Shown in pieces: positions 5,392-6,579 of a stretch of 6,579 nucleotides of DNA. Made by a program: the position numbers and the translations under genes. The notes under the pieces were generated by a model that saw nothing but the letters and a program-made list of their open reading frames with translations, did not search any database and was not told the DNA's origin. Origin of the DNA: Acidobacteriota bacterium (GTDB lineage Bacteria > Acidobacteriota > Terriglobia > UBA7540); assembly GCA_021828245.1 (NCBI GenBank), contig JAKASC010000135.1:1-6579 (forward strand). Direction: 5' to 3'. Within the stretch, counting starts at the first letter, position 1. The number at the start of each line of letters is the position of its first letter.

Positions 5392-5518
5392 ACTCATCCT
5401 GTTACGTATCGAACCTCATTTGAAAGCATCCGCCGGCATCAGGCGCCCCCATGGAAGCAGCTCATTATGCTCGAACGGAAGGCGGATTGTTTAGCCGGTT
5501 GTAACGGGGCAGATACTT
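5392..5518. other. Intergenic region between the convergent tRNA operon and PilZ gene
   Basis: No gene is seen. Only weak dyads (CGCC/GGCG around 5430-5445) are present and none has a T tract, so I could not identify a terminator for either the tRNA transcript or the PilZ gene. Confidence 0.4.
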
Positions 5519-6343
5519 TCAAGGATGCGGGTTACGAAGATAGGACACACCACAAAGGACGACGTCGCCTTGCCGAAGGGCCTGAGTCCGAGCAATGCGC
5601 GCCGGCAAAAAAATGTTGCCGCCGCCGGGTGAGTAGGGGACCGCGACTTCAATCTTCCAACCTTGTGCATAATGATATCGGCTTTCAAAGCAGAGGCCAC
5701 CGCGCGAAATGTTGCGCGTCCAAACGACTTCGTCGCCAAATTCGACGGATCGAATGCAGGCCTGCACGCGCAATTCGCGGCGAGGCTCGCGGCGCTTCTC
5801 GCGGCTTTCGGCCTCCTGCACTGGGGCGGCCGCGGGAGGCGGAGCAGTGGGTTCGTCTGCCGACTTTTTCCACAGCGTGCTTTGCGTGCAGCGCATACAA
5901 TAGCGGGTGAGAGCGCGGTTGGCTTCTAAGACCTCAATTTCAAACTCGTCGAGGTGTGCGACCTCCAGGGTCTGGCAGGCAAGACATTGGAGCACGACTC
6001 GCCCCACAACCTCACCGGGGCCACCTAGCGGAGGAAATTCGATCCCCCAAGGATTGGCCTCGGGGTTGAGAAAGGAAATGCCATAATAGTAGCCGTCGAG
6101 TTCCTCGCCAATTTGTCCCACCACACGAGCATCGCCTTCCAATCCCGTGGTGAGGCAACGAACGCTGATCTCCTGGTCGGGAACCAGCTTGCGCGGGGAG
6201 AGGATTCTGGCTCCGTGCCGGGCGATGACCACGGTCTTCGCTTCATCCACAAAAGAAGCGCCCATAGCGTCAGTTCCCGCGACTCGAATGGGGAGTTGCA
6301 GAGCAATCCGATCGCTTCGCCGCACGTCCTCGTATGTCTCCAT
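5519..6343 (-). CDS. Tandem PilZ-domain protein with an internal zinc ribbon
   Basis: A 274-residue soluble protein. Residues 8-95 are a PilZ-like domain with RRSDR (R8xxxR12), but the usual [D/N]xSxxG is replaced by TVVIARHGA, so c-di-GMP binding there is doubtful. Residues 118-158 hold a zinc-ribbon-like CxxC (120-123) and CxxC (149-152). A Pro/Ala/Glu linker (about 160-180) leads to a second PilZ domain (181-272) with the Arg-rich RREPRRELR (184-192) and NISRGG (211-216), the expected c-di-GMP binding signature. The likely role is a cytoplasmic c-di-GMP effector; the target is unknown. TTG at 6349 would add two residues but sits only 3 nt from GAGG (6353-6356). ATG at 6343, 9 nt away, is preferred. 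The gene converges on the tRNA operon, with 127 nt between. Confidence 0.88.
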   Translation of the reverse strand: METYEDVRRSDRIALQLPIRVAGTDAMGASFVDEAKTVVIARHGARILSPRKLVPDQEISVRCLTTGLEGDARVVGQIGEELDGYYYGISFLNPEANPWGIEFPPLGGPGEVVGRVVLQCLACQTLEVAHLDEFEIEVLEANRALTRYCMRCTQSTLWKKSADEPTAPPPAAAPVQEAESREKRREPRRELRVQACIRSVEFGDEVVWTRNISRGGLCFESRYHYAQGWKIEVAVPYSPGGGNIFLPARIARTQALRQGDVVLCGVSYLRNPHP

Positions 6344-6425
6344 ACTCAAAAACCTCGCAACCCGGATCGAATCTTCCGGCCAAGCAACGAACCCAAGCCT
6401 TGTCTTTCCCGAACTCTGTTCCTCG

Positions 6426-6475
6426 ATAGCTTGAAGGCTATTATACCAACCCGACGGGGCTTTTTATGTTGTCAA
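6426..6475 (-). promoter_or_regulatory. Extended -10 promoter of the PilZ gene with overlapping dyad
   Basis: On the minus strand, TGGTATAAT (6440-6448) is a perfect -10 with an extended TGn element. A perfect TTGACA (6470-6475) lies 24 bp upstream, too far for a normal -35, and no good hexamer exists at 17 bp. The predicted start is near 6433, giving a leader of about 90 nt. An inverted repeat, ATAGC/GCTAT (6426-6430 with 6437-6441), straddles the -10 edge and the start site and could be an operator. Confidence 0.55.
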
Positions 6476-6579
6476 CGGAGCTATCTCCCTCAAGATAATC
6501 GGCATTCGAGCGCGGAGGCATGAGAAAGACTTGCCAGATTTGTTCAATTCATCATACACTAGCGCCGAATCCCTGGCTT

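Noticed and set aside
6447..6466. Terminator-like CCCGACGGGG followed by TTTTT on the plus strand
   Set aside because: The stem is only about 3 bp with a 3-nt loop, and no plus-strand gene precedes it. The sequence is better explained as the PilZ promoter region.
6520..6579. Start of a possible plus-strand gene (MRKTCQICSIHH...) running off the window
   Set aside because: Open for only 20 codons. The GGAGG before it is 1 nt from the ATG, too close to act as a ribosome binding site, and no family is recognisable. It needs sequence beyond the edge.

Overview
The window looks like chromosomal DNA of a GC-rich, Gram-negative soil-type bacterium, most likely an acidobacterium. This is inferred from family content and not proven: a secreted di-heme cytochrome c fused to a LolA-like domain and a double-PilZ protein with a zinc ribbon are both typical of Acidobacteriota. 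No phylogenetic marker such as rRNA is present.

Layout. Positions 64-1718 (+) hold a histidinol-phosphate/aromatic aminotransferase (hisC) followed by a YccU-type CoA-binding protein, probably co-transcribed. They run tail-to-tail, with only 5 nt between stop codons, into a minus-strand gene (1724-2908) for an exported cytochrome c with two CXXCH sites. A 274-nt non-coding stretch with palindromes follows. Positions 3183-4679 (-) carry three minus-strand genes: a two-TM membrane protein of unknown function (3954-4679), a cold-shock protein (3549-3755) and a small unrecognised protein with a TTG start (3183-3485). Between 4680 and 5214 there is no intact gene. It holds the promoter and a leader hairpin of the membrane-protein gene, a decayed fragment of an IS5-type transposase, and a consensus sigma70 promoter that drives tRNA-Gly(GCC) and tRNA-Cys(GCA) at 5215-5391 (+). 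A double PilZ/zinc-ribbon protein (5519-6343, -) converges on the tRNAs and has its own extended -10 promoter.

The most interesting part is the cold-shock locus. A good sigma70 promoter (3897-3925, -) lies upstream of a near-perfect intrinsic terminator (3815-3853, -), which sits inside the roughly 135-nt csp leader. An upstream leader segment can pair with the 5' arm of that terminator, giving a candidate terminator/antiterminator switch in front of a cold-shock gene. A second, very stable GC hairpin (3497-3550) begins in the csp stop codon and ends at the ribosome binding site of the next small gene.

The genes are mostly ordinary housekeeping and regulatory functions, and no defence or biosynthetic cluster is visible. 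The unusual content is RNA-level regulation around csp, plus an IS relic whose sequence now contains the apparent promoter of a resident gene.
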